A stretch of 64,000 nucleotides of DNA from the NCBI RefSeq assembly GCF_000483485.1, contig NZ_KI519609.1:835460-899459 (forward strand). Direction: 5' to 3'. This document shows positions 43,058 through 52,430 of the stretch, in pieces. The stretch is from Thiomicrorhabdus chilensis DSM 12352. GTDB taxonomy: Bacteria > Pseudomonadota > Gammaproteobacteria > Thiomicrospirales > Thiomicrospiraceae. The notes under the pieces are model-generated. The model made no database searches and was not told the origin of the DNA. It saw nothing but the letters and a program-made list of their open reading frames with translations. Both the position numbers and the translations under genes were made by a program. Each line of letters starts with the position of its first letter. Position 1 is the stretch's first letter.

Positions 43058-44521
43058 ATGCAACGCATTATTCGTAAAATCACATCCTATTTTTCCCCCA
43101 GCAAAACCCAGACCCATCCGGCAAAGCCATCCATTCCACAAGCCCCTAAAGTCATCCCACGATCGGAACACGGTATCTCGCGTAGAGAGATTGATAAATC
43201 CGCCCTGGATGTGCTTTACGGTTTGAAACGTGCCGGCTTTGAAGCCTATTTGGTTGGCGGGTGTGTTCGTGATTTGCTGTTGGGGCTGGAGCCTAAAGAC
43301 TTCGATGTGGTCACCAATGCCGAACCGGAAGAGGTAAAAGAGGTTTTCAAGAGACGTTGTCAGTTGATTGGTCGTCGTTTCCGATTGGCGCATGTGCGTT
43401 TCGGACGAACCGTGATTGAAGTGGCCACTTTCCGTGGCCAAGGCAAGGAACAAGCGCAACGTCAGGACTTTTTTGGGCGTAAAGGCAAGCAGAGCGGCAA
43501 AGCGCGAGAAGTGGACGATTCGGGCCGCCTGCTTAGGGACAATGTTTACGGCACCATTGATGAAGACGTGTGGCGTCGCGATTTCACGGTCAATGCGCTT
43601 TACTACAATATCAAAGATTTCAGTATCATTGACTATACCGATGGCTTGCAAGACATTAAAAACGGAACCTTGCGCCTGATCGGTGACCCTGAAACCCGTT
43701 ACCGCGAAGACCCCGTCAGAATGGTACGTGCGGTGCGTTTTGCCGCCAAACTCGGATTTAATATCGATAAGTCCACCGAGGCTCCCATCGAAGAGTTGGG
43801 GCATCTTTTGAAAGATGTCTCAAACGCCCGCATGTTTGAGGAGGTGTTGAAACTTTTTCACAGTGGTGCCGGTGTTCAGGTATTTGAAAAGCTCCGTCAT
43901 TTTGACCTGTTTACCTATCTGTTCCCCATTACAGAACAGCTTTTGCATGAAGAGCTGGAGGGCTTTCCGCGCATGATGGTCATCAAAGCGTTGAAGAGCA
44001 CCGATTTACGTATCTCTGAAGGTAAATCCGTGAATCCGGCGTTTCTGTTTTCGGCCATGTTGTGGGAGCCGATGCTGCAGAGAAAGCAGGCACACCTTGA
44101 CAGTGGCATGGTGCATCAAGATGCGTTTTTTGCCGCCGCCAATGATGTGATTGAGCAGCAGATTCGCAGCACGGCCATTCCTAAACGTTTTACCGCGCAG
44201 ATGCGCGACATCTGGAACCTCCAGAACCGATTGTCTAAACGCCAGGGACCGCGGGCTCAAAAATTGATTGAGCATCCGCGTTTTAGAGCGGCCTATGACT
44301 TTTTGGGGGTGCGTGTTGCGGCTGGCGAGAGCGAACTTAAGAAGTTATTTGACTGGTGGACTGAGTATCAGGAAAAAGATCCGGTCGATCAGGTGGCGTT
44401 TGCCAATGCAGTCGAGAAAAAACCACAAAAAGGGCGCAGAAGACGTCAGAATCGCAATTTCTATCGCAAGCGAAGTCAAAAGAAATCTGACTCATCCGGC
44501 AGCACTAAATCGAGCGATTAA
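43058..44521 (+). CDS. pcnB: poly(A) polymerase I
   Basis: 487 residues. The nucleotidyltransferase core has YLVGGCVRDLLLGLEPKDFDVVTNA with the GG and the DxD metal-binding pair, then RRFRLAHV, RRDFTVNALYY and YREDPVRMVRAVRFAAKLG (RNA and ATP binding). A very basic C-terminal tail (KGRRRRQNRNFYRKRSQKKS) matches PcnB and separates it from tRNA CCA-adding enzymes. It adds poly(A) tails that promote RNA decay. It is followed after five bases by folK, the same pair as in E. coli. Confidence 0.95.
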   Translation: MQRIIRKITSYFSPSKTQTHPAKPSIPQAPKVIPRSEHGISRREIDKSALDVLYGLKRAGFEAYLVGGCVRDLLLGLEPKDFDVVTNAEPEEVKEVFKRRCQLIGRRFRLAHVRFGRTVIEVATFRGQGKEQAQRQDFFGRKGKQSGKAREVDDSGRLLRDNVYGTIDEDVWRRDFTVNALYYNIKDFSIIDYTDGLQDIKNGTLRLIGDPETRYREDPVRMVRAVRFAAKLGFNIDKSTEAPIEELGHLLKDVSNARMFEEVLKLFHSGAGVQVFEKLRHFDLFTYLFPITEQLLHEELEGFPRMMVIKALKSTDLRISEGKSVNPAFLFSAMLWEPMLQRKQAHLDSGMVHQDAFFAAANDVIEQQIRSTAIPKRFTAQMRDIWNLQNRLSKRQGPRAQKLIEHPRFRAAYDFLGVRVAAGESELKKLFDWWTEYQEKDPVDQVAFANAVEKKPQKGRRRRQNRNFYRKRSQKKSDSSGSTKSSD

Positions 44522-44526
44522 AGGTC

Positions 44527-45024
44527 ATGCCACATCCCGTCTATATTGGTTTGGGCAGTAATCTGCAAGATCCTGCCAGCCAGATTGAGCAGTCGTTTCA
44601 GACGCTAGACCAGCTTTCTCAGACACGCTTGGTGAAGCATTCACGGTTATATTCATCTAAACCATTAGGGCCGCAGGATCAGCCGGATTTTGTCAATGCG
44701 GTGTGTTTGATCGAAACCGAGCTCGATCCCCAGACCTTGTTGGCTGCCTTGCAGGAAATTGAGCACAATCAGGGGCGTATTAAGAAACGCCGCTGGGGTG
44801 AGCGCAATATCGACTTGGATATTCTGTTGTACGCTGACCAAAAGCTGCAAACGCAGACTTTGACGATTCCACATCCTGAAATCGCGCAGCGAGATTTTGT
44901 GTTATTGCCCCTGGCTGAAATCACACCAGGCCTGCTGATTCCTGAACTTGGCCCAGTTGAGGATTTAATTTCACAGTTAGAAACCACCTTTGTAATTCCT
45001 TTGGCGTTAGAAAGACAATCATGA
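44527..45024 (+). CDS. folK: 6-hydroxymethyl-7,8-dihydropterin pyrophosphokinase
   Basis: 165 residues. The start VYIGLGSNLQDP and the signature RWGERNIDLDILLY with HPEIAQRDFVLLPLAEI are diagnostic. It transfers pyrophosphate from ATP to 6-hydroxymethyl-dihydropterin in folate synthesis. It lies between pcnB and panB in a probable six-gene run. A CAGGCCTG octamer (44927) encodes Pro-Gly-Leu near the end. Confidence 0.97.
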   Translation: MPHPVYIGLGSNLQDPASQIEQSFQTLDQLSQTRLVKHSRLYSSKPLGPQDQPDFVNAVCLIETELDPQTLLAALQEIEHNQGRIKKRRWGERNIDLDILLYADQKLQTQTLTIPHPEIAQRDFVLLPLAEITPGLLIPELGPVEDLISQLETTFVIPLALERQS

Positions 45025-45051
45025 AATTCACTGAATTAAACAGGGATTGCT

Positions 45052-45846
45052 ATGCGTAAGACAACACTTTCAAAACTGAAAAAACTCTATCGTGAGGGTG
45101 AGAAAATTGCAGCTATGACCGCTTACGATGCCAGTTTTGCACACTGGGTGAGTGATGCGGGGATGGATGTGATTCTGGTGGGGGATTCCCTGGGCATGGT
45201 AGTGCAAGGGCATGACACCACCTTGCCGGTCAGTCTGGATGAGATGGTGTATCACACAAAAATGGTGCAACGTGGAAACCAGCAGGCCTGGTGTATCGCC
45301 GATTTGCCGTTTATGGCGGATGCCACGGTGGACAATGCTCTGGAAGCGTCGGCCCGATTGATGAAGCAAGCCGGTGCCAATATGGTCAAGCTTGAAGGTG
45401 GTCGACGTGTTTTGCCTATAGTTGAAGCGCTTTCGGATTTAGGGATTCCGGTGTGTGGCCACTTGGGTTTGTTGCCGCAGTCGGTTGAAAAGTTTGGCTA
45501 CCATGTCAAAGGAAAAGACCGAAATTCCGCGGACCGTCTTTTAGAAGAGGCCTTGGCTTTGCAGGAGGCCGGCATAGAGATGTTGGTGCTGGAGTGTGTT
45601 CCAAGTGTTCTGGCGGCCGAAATCACCTGCAAGCTGTCAATCCCTGTGATTGGGATTGGCTCCGGTCAGCAGGTTTCCGGGCAGGTTTTGGTATTGCATG
45701 ATGTTTTGGGTCTGACGGTTGGCAAGACGCCCAAATTCTCTAAAAACTTTTTACAAGAGAGCGCTTCGGTGCAAGCCGCGATTAACGCTTATGTAGCCGC
45801 CGTTAAGAACGGGTCTTTCCCGGATGCCAGTCACGAGGTTGGATAA
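45052..45846 (+). CDS. panB: 3-methyl-2-oxobutanoate hydroxymethyltransferase
   Basis: 264 residues. TIM-barrel enzyme with [29 protein letters not shown] (Asp metal ligand in VGDSLG), MVKLEGG and [12 protein letters not shown]. It makes ketopantoate from 2-oxoisovalerate and 5,10-methylene-tetrahydrofolate, the first step of pantothenate synthesis. Its stop overlaps the panC start by one base. A CAGGCCTG octamer (45283) is read as Gln-Ala-Trp. Confidence 0.97.
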   Translation: MRKTTLSKLKKLYREGEKIAAMTAYDASFAHWVSDAGMDVILVGDSLGMVVQGHDTTLPVSLDEMVYHTKMVQRGNQQAWCIADLPFMADATVDNALEASARLMKQAGANMVKLEGGRRVLPIVEALSDLGIPVCGHLGLLPQSVEKFGYHVKGKDRNSADRLLEEALALQEAGIEMLVLECVPSVLAAEITCKLSIPVIGIGSGQQVSGQVLVLHDVLGLTVGKTPKFSKNFLQESASVQAAINAYVAAVKNGSFPDASHEVG

Positions 45847-46700
45847 TGAACAGCTTCGAAACCATAAAAAAACTCAGAATGCAGGTTCGTGATTGGAAGT
45901 CGCAGGGTCTGCGTATCGGCTTTGTTCCGACGATGGGGAATTTGCACGATGGGCACTTAAGTTTAGTGGAGTTGGCGAAGGCGCACGCGGATCGGGTCGT
46001 AGTCAGTATCTTCGTGAACCCGTTGCAGTTTGGCCCGGATGAAGATTTTGACTCCTACCCGAGAACGTTCGAGAGTGATCAGGCTAAACTTTTAGCAACT
46101 GGGGTGGACGCAGTGTTTTATCCTGCCGTGGATGAGATGTATCCTCATGGCGAATTTCAGACTATAGTGAGTGTGCCAGAGACGCTCACAGGCCTGCTTG
46201 AAGGGGCGAGCCGGCCTGGGCATTTTGATGGCGTGACGACCGTGGTGGCCAAGCTGTTTAATATGGTGCAGGCGGACGTCGCTGTGTTTGGGCAAAAAGA
46301 TTTTCAGCAATACTGTGTGATTGAACGCATGGTGTCGGATTTGGCGCTGCCAGTCGAGCTTGTTAAAGCACCGATTGCCAGATCTGAGGATGGCTTGGCG
46401 TTAAGTTCTCGCAATCAATATTTGACCGCTTCTCAGCGTGTTATCGCGCCAAAGTTGCATACCGTGTTGACCGATGTGGCGGCAGCTTTAACTTCCGGTA
46501 ACCGCAATTTTAATGAACTGCAACAGACTGCACAGCAGCAGCTTTTATCGGATGGGTTCGACTCTGTGGATTATGTGCAGATTGTGCACCCTAAGAGTTT
46601 ACAGCCTTCTGACAGCCAAGATTCCGAGTTTGCCGTATTGGGCGTGGCTCGTTTGGGAAAAACCCGTCTGCTGGACAATATTTTGCTTAATAAAATCTGA
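45846..46700 (+). CDS. panC: pantothenate synthetase
   Basis: 284 residues. The ATP-binding segment PTMGNLHDGHLSLV (HxGH) and the loop FGQKDFQQ, followed by SSRNQYL (KMSKS-like position), identify PanC. It joins pantoate and beta-alanine. The beta-alanine enzyme panD lies nearby on the other strand, so three pantothenate genes are in this region. A CAGGCCTG octamer lies at 46189. Confidence 0.97.
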   Translation: MNSFETIKKLRMQVRDWKSQGLRIGFVPTMGNLHDGHLSLVELAKAHADRVVVSIFVNPLQFGPDEDFDSYPRTFESDQAKLLATGVDAVFYPAVDEMYPHGEFQTIVSVPETLTGLLEGASRPGHFDGVTTVVAKLFNMVQADVAVFGQKDFQQYCVIERMVSDLALPVELVKAPIARSEDGLALSSRNQYLTASQRVIAPKLHTVLTDVAAALTSGNRNFNELQQTAQQQLLSDGFDSVDYVQIVHPKSLQPSDSQDSEFAVLGVARLGKTRLLDNILLNKI

Positions 46701-46729
46701 TTTCACACCGTTACTCCGGAATTGAGTTT

Positions 46730-47497
46730 ATGAGTTTTTCAACCTTGATTGGTTTATTTGCAGGCGTTTCAATCGTGCTTATTGCAATGGCAATGGGCTC
46801 TTCTATCTCTTTGTTTGTCAATGTTCCTTCCTTGATGATTGTCATTGGCGGCACGATTGCTGCCACCATGATCCGCTTTTCAATGAAAGAGTCCTTCAAT
46901 GCTATTGGCATGTCATTTTGCGTTTTGAAAGTCGATAATCAGATTAAGGACTTGAATGAACTGGTGGACATTACTGAGGATTTATTGAGGATCAGCCGCC
47001 AAAAAGGTGCGTTGGCCATGGAAGGTTATGAGATCAATCACGAGTTTTATCAGGCCGGTATCAGAATGCTGGTGGATGGCTATTCGCCGGAGCTGGTCAA
47101 GCAGACCTTAAAAGAGAAAAATCGTTTGCTAGTGGATAAAGCTGAAACCAGTGCCGGGGTGTTCCGTGCAATAGGAGAGGCCGCTCCGGCGTTTGGGATG
47201 ATGGGAACTCTGGTCGGTTTGATTCAAATGTTGACTAATTTAAGCGATCCCTCCAGTATCGGGCCGGCCATGGCGGTGGCGATGCTGACCACTTTGTATG
47301 GGGCGATGATTGCCAACTTGTTTGCCTTGCCGACGGCTGACAAGATTGAATCCTGGGTGCAGGGCGAATCCTATCGTCAAATGATGATTATCGAGGCGAT
47401 TGACAGCATCGCCCAGAGCCATAATCCGGCAGTGATGCGCGATTTACTTGCGCCTTATCTGCACGGAAATAAACGTCAGGTGGCTAAGGATGCCTAA
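46730..47497 (+). CDS. motA: flagellar stator protein MotA (PomA type)
   Basis: 255 residues with four membrane helices. Conserved parts include MIVIGGTIAATMIRFSMKE, the charged cytoplasmic loop (GYEINHEFYQAGIRMLVDG) and FRAIGEAAPAFGMMGTLVGLIQML. The length and style are those of PomA of Na+-driven motors, but the coupling ion needs direct testing. It starts 29 bases after panC and overlaps motB by eight bases. Confidence 0.92.
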   Translation: MSFSTLIGLFAGVSIVLIAMAMGSSISLFVNVPSLMIVIGGTIAATMIRFSMKESFNAIGMSFCVLKVDNQIKDLNELVDITEDLLRISRQKGALAMEGYEINHEFYQAGIRMLVDGYSPELVKQTLKEKNRLLVDKAETSAGVFRAIGEAAPAFGMMGTLVGLIQMLTNLSDPSSIGPAMAVAMLTTLYGAMIANLFALPTADKIESWVQGESYRQMMIIEAIDSIAQSHNPAVMRDLLAPYLHGNKRQVAKDA

Positions 47498-48200
47498 AAA
47501 GCAGGCGGGTTCATCCTGGTTGATGACATTTGCCGACTTGATGTCGCTGCTGATGGCTGTGTTTGTGTTGTTGTTTGCCATGTCAACGCTGGAGATTCCA
47601 AAATACCGCTCTGCGGTTGAATCGCTGAGAGAGGCGTTGGATGGTTCACCTTTATCCGCAGATCAGCTCCTGTTTTTCGATTCTGTTGAGCAACAGGAGT
47701 TGCTGCAGAAAGAGGGCGTCCCGGTCGTAAATATAGGGCTTGAGCCGCTTTACGAAAAGTTGATTAAACGTTTTCCGGATGGGCAGCAGGGTGCTTCGAT
47801 CAATGTCGAGTACAATCAAGTTGATGATGAGATTAAGGTTACGTTTCCAGAAGAGATTGCTTTTGACCCGGGCCGCGCCGATTTAAAACCTGAGTTTTCC
47901 GATCTACTGTTGAATTTTGATGGTTTTTACCGAGAAGACGTGTTGGTACGCGCCATGGGCCATACCGATAAACTTCCAGTTGTAGGGGGGCGATTCAATT
48001 CTAATTGGGAGCTTTCCAGTGCACGTGCGGCCAATGTTATATTGGAGCTGGTCAGCCAGGGGTTGATTCTTCCGGAACAGGCTGAGGCGATTGGTCTGGC
48101 GGATACACAACCACTTTCGAACGGTAATTCACCTGCTGATTTGGCTAAAAACCGAAGAGTTGAAGTCCTGATTAAGCCTTTATCTAGGGCTGAAAAGTGA
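47490..48200 (+). CDS. motB: flagellar stator protein MotB (PomB type)
   Basis: 236 residues. The short N-terminal part contains WLMTFADLMSLLMAVFVLLF, with the ion-binding Asp in TFADLM at the start of the single membrane helix. A linker and the peptidoglycan-binding OmpA domain follow (about 110-232; VRAMGHTDKLPV, NWELSSARAANV, NRRVEVLIKP). The ATG overlaps the end of motA, and longer readings upstream are not needed. With MotA it forms the stator that drives the flagellum. No other flagellar genes are in the window. Confidence 0.93.
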   Translation: MPKKQAGSSWLMTFADLMSLLMAVFVLLFAMSTLEIPKYRSAVESLREALDGSPLSADQLLFFDSVEQQELLQKEGVPVVNIGLEPLYEKLIKRFPDGQQGASINVEYNQVDDEIKVTFPEEIAFDPGRADLKPEFSDLLLNFDGFYREDVLVRAMGHTDKLPVVGGRFNSNWELSSARAANVILELVSQGLILPEQAEAIGLADTQPLSNGNSPADLAKNRRVEVLIKPLSRAEK

Positions 48201-48211
48201 TTGGGGCTCAA

Positions 48212-48231
48212 TCATCCCATGCTTGGGATGA
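48212..48231. other. hairpin between convergent motB and panD
   Basis: TCATCCCA-TGCT-TGGGATGA, a perfect 8-bp stem without a T run on either side. It may be a weak or Rho-assisted end signal. Confidence 0.4.
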
Positions 48232-48262
48232 CTGCCGGTTGAGGTGACAGATGGTTAACGGA

Positions 48263-48652
48263 TTAAACCGCTTTCACCATCTGAACCGGAATTGTGTTTC
48301 GCGTGTGGGTGATTTTGTTGTCGCCATCCACATAGACTAATTTGGGTTTGAATTGATCCGCTTCAGCCTCATCCATAGAGGCATAAGCCGCAATAATCAG
48401 CAAGTCTTCAGGGTTGGCTTTGTGTGCCGCTGCACCGTTAACGGAGATGATGCCTGAATTCTCTTCGGCGCGAATGGCATAGGTGGTAAAACGTTCACCG
48501 TTATTCACGTTGTATATTTGTATCTGTTCGTATTCACGAATTCCGGCCATATCCAACAGGTAGCCGTCAATCGCGCAAGAGCCTTCATAATCTAGCTCTG
48601 CATGCGTTGTTGTGACACGGTGTAATTTACATTTTAAAAGTGTTACTTGCAT
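48263..48652 (-). CDS. panD: aspartate 1-decarboxylase proenzyme
   Basis: 129 residues. The proenzyme cleaves itself at Gly-Ser in [10 protein letters not shown] (Ser25) to form the pyruvoyl cofactor. Other conserved elements are ITVNxL-like [26 protein letters not shown] and NGAAAH. It makes beta-alanine for PanC. The ATG at 48652 with GAGATAAG upstream is the family start; the longer reading adds 12 unrelated residues. It faces the panB-panC-motAB genes. Confidence 0.96.
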   Translation of the reverse strand: MQVTLLKCKLHRVTTTHAELDYEGSCAIDGYLLDMAGIREYEQIQIYNVNNGERFTTYAIRAEENSGIISVNGAAAHKANPEDLLIIAAYASMDEAEADQFKPKLVYVDGDNKITHTRNTIPVQMVKAV

Positions 48653-48786
48653 ACTTATCTCTATTGTTCGCCGGAATGGGATCACCATTTCTCTCAGACT
48701 AAAGAAGATGTTTCGACCTTTAGACTGCGAAATTCAAAAAGTTGAGGTCGGTATTATACTGGCTTTTGGTGAAAAAATCACACAAC

Positions 48787-48810
48787 AAAAAACCCGCTTT
48801 ATTTAGCGGG
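48787..48810 (-). terminator. intrinsic terminator of ppc
   Basis: On the minus strand CCCGCT pairs with AGCGGG around a six-base loop and is followed by six T bases (complement of the A tract at 48787-48792). Confidence 0.8.
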
Positions 48811-48849
48811 CTTTGTTGATATTATTCAGATTTAAGGCATAAAGAAGGA

Positions 48850-51639
48850 TTAACCTGTATTGCGCATCCCGGCGGCAATGGCATTGATGCTGTTAAGCAA
48901 TGGCGTCAGCCAAACTTCTCTCTCCTCTTCAGTCAAGTTTTCATCCTTATATCGTCTCAATATGGCGACCTGGATATTGTTTAAAGGCTCCAGATAGGGC
49001 GTTCTGCGATTAAGTGACAGAGCCAGTGCCGGTGTTTCCGCCATCAGGTACTCGTTACCGGTCAGTTCCAGAATACGTTTAACGCCACGGGTATGTTCCT
49101 CGGCAATCATATCGTAGATTTTACGGGCGTTTTCCTGATTTCGTCCAAGTTTGACGTATTCAGCGCCTATTTGCAGATCGGTTTTAAACAAAGCCATCTG
49201 GATGTTGCTTAACAGGCCTTTGAAGAAAGGCCAGTTTTCATACATCTCTTTAAGCTCGGTTTCACCGTGCTGCTGAATCCACTTATCTAGTGCATAACCA
49301 GTTCCTTGCCAAGCTGGGAAAGTCAGACGAGCTTGTGCCCATCCGAAAATCCATGGAATCGCACGAATCGAAGACTTGGATAGGTTGCCTTTTTTACGGT
49401 GCGATGGACGAGAGCCGATGTTGAGTAAGCCGATTTCGGTCACTGGAGTTGCCTCGTAGAAGAACTCAAAGAAACCTTCGGTGTGGTCGGTCAATTCCCT
49501 AAAGCAGTCTTCACCATCTTGAGCAAGCTGTTGCATGGCCTGAAGATGTGCCGGGTTGTCCTTTTTAATCGGTTGAATGAGTCCGGTACTGGCCTTCATC
49601 AAGCCGGTGACACCCAGTGACAACTCATACATCGCGGTTTCGGCATTACTGTATTTGTAGGAGAGGACTTCACCTTGTTCAGTAAATTTAATTGAACCAC
49701 GTACCGTTCCGGTTGGCTGTGAAAGAATTGCGTGGTGAGTTGGCCCGCCTCCACGTCCTACCGTACCGCCACGCCCGTGGAACAGTCGGCAATCAATGTG
49801 GTATTCGTCGGCAAGTGCCATGATGGATTGTTGAGCTTGGTACAGACTCCACGCCGATGATAAGTTACCGCCATCTTTGGCCGAATCAGAGTAACCGAGC
49901 ATGATTTCCTGCTGGTTTCCTGAGGCCTTGAGCATAGTGCGGTAAGTTGAGTTTTCAAGCAGGGACTGAGTAACCGGCACAATGTGTTTGAGATCTTCAA
50001 TGGTTTCAAACAGTGGACTGATTTGAATGTCACAGTAAGGTTTTCCAGCATTATAGCCTGCCAAACCTGCCTGGTGAGCCAGGAACAGCACTTCCATGAC
50101 GTGACTGGCTTCATGTGTCATGGAAATCACATAGTTGTTGAAAGCCTTTGGGCTAATCTCATGGCGCATGGTGCGGATGACATTAAAGACCTCCAGCACC
50201 TCTTTGGTCATTTTGTCGAGTTTGAGGTGTTGGGTGTCGATGATGGTCGCAGAGGCCACATGGCTAGCCAGCAACTCCAGCTTGTCGCCTTCCGATAGCG
50301 AGTGGTAATCGATGTTCAGGTGTGAAAGCAGATCCGCGACCGCATCACTGTGCACGTTCGATTCTTGACGGATGTCTAGACGCATCAGGAAGAATCCAAA
50401 TGTTTGCACTAGGCGAATCAAATCTTGCAGATCAGCGTTGGCCACGTTGGCGTCACCATGTTCACAAAGTGATTGGTGGATCAGTTGCAGGTCGGCAAGC
50501 AGTTCGTCTTCTGTCGAGTAGGCAAAGCCCGATTTTTTGATTGGGCTGCCATTCAGTTGCGCTTCGACATAGTTCAAGTTTTGCTGTAAGCGGCCTCGAA
50601 TCAGGTAAAGGAAACGACGGTAGGGCTCATCCTTAAAGCGTTCAGGACGTTTTTTGAAAACCGCTTCCTGAAGGTCTGAATCCACAATGGTCGCCTTGTT
50701 GAGCAGGTCTTGGTTGATGTCGGTAATGTATTTTGAATGTGTCAGTTTGTGACTTAAGTCAAACACACGGTTTTGATATTCATAAAGTACCGAGCGGGTT
50801 TGCAATAGCAGTGCCTGTACCGTGGTTTCGTGGGTCACGTAAGGGTTACCATCCCGGTCACCCCCTATCCAAGAACCGAAGGTCAGGAAGTTTGGGGTCT
50901 CGATGTTATCGTTTGGATAGAATCGAGCCAGAGCGCGTTCCATGTAGCGATATACTTGTGGCACGGCGGTGAACAGGGATTGGCGGAAATAGTAAATACC
51001 GTTGCGAATTTCATCTTGTACGGTCGGTTTTTGACGGCGCACTTCATCGGTTTTCCAGAGCACTTGTATCTGGTACTGGAGCTTTTTGATGACTTCTTCT
51101 TGAGCGTAAGGGTTGTTGTAGGCTTCCGCTTCATTGAGTTCGCCCAGTGTTAAGAAGATCTTACGAAGGTTTTCCATGACGGCGCGTCTTTTGGATTCGG
51201 TCGGGTGAGCGGTGAAAACCGGAATATAGCAAAGATTGCCGAGCAGTTTTTTAACCTGTTCCGCTGAGAAATCCTGAGCTTTGAACCCTTCAATGGTTTT
51301 CAAGACAGAACCTTCCCATAAAGGGCCGTCCGACTTAAGCTGGCTTTGACGTTCGTGGTATTGGTGTTCTTCCTCGGCCAAGTTGACCAAGCTGAAATAG
51401 ATGTTGAACGCACGGATGATCAAGATGAGATCCTCGGCAGACTGTTTCTCAATAAAGTCAGTCAATTCGGAACGCAGTGCGGGGTCTTCCTTTTCGTCCA
51501 GCTTGATGTAACCCGTCCGTAGTTTTTCGATGGCATCCAAAACGGGTTTGCCAACCTGAGTTTCAATGATTTCACCCAGAAGGCTTCCAAGTAGTTTGAC
51601 CCTTGCTCTAAGTTGCTTATCTCGCTTTTCTGCAGCCAT
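48850..51639 (-). CDS. ppc: phosphoenolpyruvate carboxylase
   Basis: 929 residues. Catalytic and substrate-binding motifs: FTAHPTESKRRAV (His of site 1), GSWIGGDRDGNP, LGYSDSAKDGG, the glycine loop FHGRGGTVGRGGGPTH, and the invariant C-terminus MRNTG. It fixes bicarbonate onto PEP to give oxaloacetate, topping up the TCA or C4 pools. The ATG at 51639 with GAGAG before it is preferred to a GTG two codons upstream. Close to ppa and fbp, it forms a small central-carbon block on this strand, though each gene has its own terminator. Confidence 0.97.
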   Translation of the reverse strand: MAAEKRDKQLRARVKLLGSLLGEIIETQVGKPVLDAIEKLRTGYIKLDEKEDPALRSELTDFIEKQSAEDLILIIRAFNIYFSLVNLAEEEHQYHERQSQLKSDGPLWEGSVLKTIEGFKAQDFSAEQVKKLLGNLCYIPVFTAHPTESKRRAVMENLRKIFLTLGELNEAEAYNNPYAQEEVIKKLQYQIQVLWKTDEVRRQKPTVQDEIRNGIYYFRQSLFTAVPQVYRYMERALARFYPNDNIETPNFLTFGSWIGGDRDGNPYVTHETTVQALLLQTRSVLYEYQNRVFDLSHKLTHSKYITDINQDLLNKATIVDSDLQEAVFKKRPERFKDEPYRRFLYLIRGRLQQNLNYVEAQLNGSPIKKSGFAYSTEDELLADLQLIHQSLCEHGDANVANADLQDLIRLVQTFGFFLMRLDIRQESNVHSDAVADLLSHLNIDYHSLSEGDKLELLASHVASATIIDTQHLKLDKMTKEVLEVFNVIRTMRHEISPKAFNNYVISMTHEASHVMEVLFLAHQAGLAGYNAGKPYCDIQISPLFETIEDLKHIVPVTQSLLENSTYRTMLKASGNQQEIMLGYSDSAKDGGNLSSAWSLYQAQQSIMALADEYHIDCRLFHGRGGTVGRGGGPTHHAILSQPTGTVRGSIKFTEQGEVLSYKYSNAETAMYELSLGVTGLMKASTGLIQPIKKDNPAHLQAMQQLAQDGEDCFRELTDHTEGFFEFFYEATPVTEIGLLNIGSRPSHRKKGNLSKSSIRAIPWIFGWAQARLTFPAWQGTGYALDKWIQQHGETELKEMYENWPFFKGLLSNIQMALFKTDLQIGAEYVKLGRNQENARKIYDMIAEEHTRGVKRILELTGNEYLMAETPALALSLNRRTPYLEPLNNIQVAILRRYKDENLTEEEREVWLTPLLNSINAIAAGMRNTG

Positions 51640-51763
51640 GTTCACTCTCAGTTTTTATAAACACAAATTACCGAAATTATAACAGAATAATTGAGTTTTT
51701 TTTGAAACTCTTTCGCTTGATGTCTTAAGTAAATATGGGGTTTTACTCTGTTATGCCCATTAA

Positions 51764-51787
51764 AAAAGCCCCTGAAAAGGGGCTTTT
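51764..51787. terminator. intrinsic terminator of ppa
   Basis: AAAAGCCCCT-GAAA-AGGGGCTTTT, symmetrical, A-rich on one side and T-rich on the other. It lies 22 bases after the ppa stop on the minus strand. Confidence 0.85.
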
Positions 51788-51809
51788 AGTGTGTCAAGGA
51801 AATTAGCGC

Positions 51810-52346
51810 TTATCCTTGTTGTTTTTGCTGATACTGTTTGGCACCTGCCAGAATTTCCTGACGTGCGACATCCACGTCGCCCCAGCCATCAATGTTGACC
51901 CATTTACCAGGCTCCAAGGCCTTGTAATGGCGGAAGAAGTGTTCGATTTGCTCTTTAAGGAGTGGGATTTCTTCAACTGCATTGATGTTTTTATAGATTG
52001 GTGTCAGTTTGTCTACCGGTACCGCAATGACTTTGGCGTCTTCACCGCCATCATCGGTCATCTTGAGGATGCCGATTGGACGACAGCGAATAACCGAGCC
52101 GATCATCAAAGGGTGAGGGGTGACCACTAATACGTCAACCGGGTCACCGTCGTTTGCCAGAGTGTCATTGATGTACCCGTAGTTGGCAGGGTATTGCATG
52201 GTGGCCCCTTGAATTCGGTCCACCCAGACCAAGTCGGTGTCTTTATCGACTTCGTATTTAATTGGTGAAGCAAACGCAGGAATTTCAATTACTACGTTAA
52301 TGTCATTTGGCAGGTCTTTACCCGCTGGAACAGCTGCATAACCCAT
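51810..52346 (-). CDS. ppa: inorganic pyrophosphatase
   Basis: 178 residues, the soluble family I enzyme. Active-site parts are [36 protein letters not shown] (the D-x-D-P-x-D-V signature) and [13 protein letters not shown]. It hydrolyses pyrophosphate to drive biosynthesis. It is followed on the minus strand by a terminator and preceded by another, so it is monocistronic. Confidence 0.97.
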   Translation of the reverse strand: MGYAAVPAGKDLPNDINVVIEIPAFASPIKYEVDKDTDLVWVDRIQGATMQYPANYGYINDTLANDGDPVDVLVVTPHPLMIGSVIRCRPIGILKMTDDGGEDAKVIAVPVDKLTPIYKNINAVEEIPLLKEQIEHFFRHYKALEPGKWVNIDGWGDVDVARQEILAGAKQYQQKQQG

Positions 52347-52380
52347 GGTGTAATCCTTGATAGTTAATGAGGGGGTTAAA

Positions 52381-52404
52381 CTAAAACACCCGCAAGAGCG
52401 GGTG
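52381..52404 (-). terminator. intrinsic terminator of fbp
   Basis: On the minus strand CACCCGC-TCTT-GCGGGTG is followed by TTTTAGTTTAA. Confidence 0.78.
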
Positions 52405-52430
52405 CTGAAATAAACGTTAGCAGGCGGGAC

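Noticed and set aside
43046-43804. 252-codon open frame antisense to pcnB
   Set aside because: pcnB carries all catalytic motifs in the sense frame; the antisense protein matches nothing known to me.
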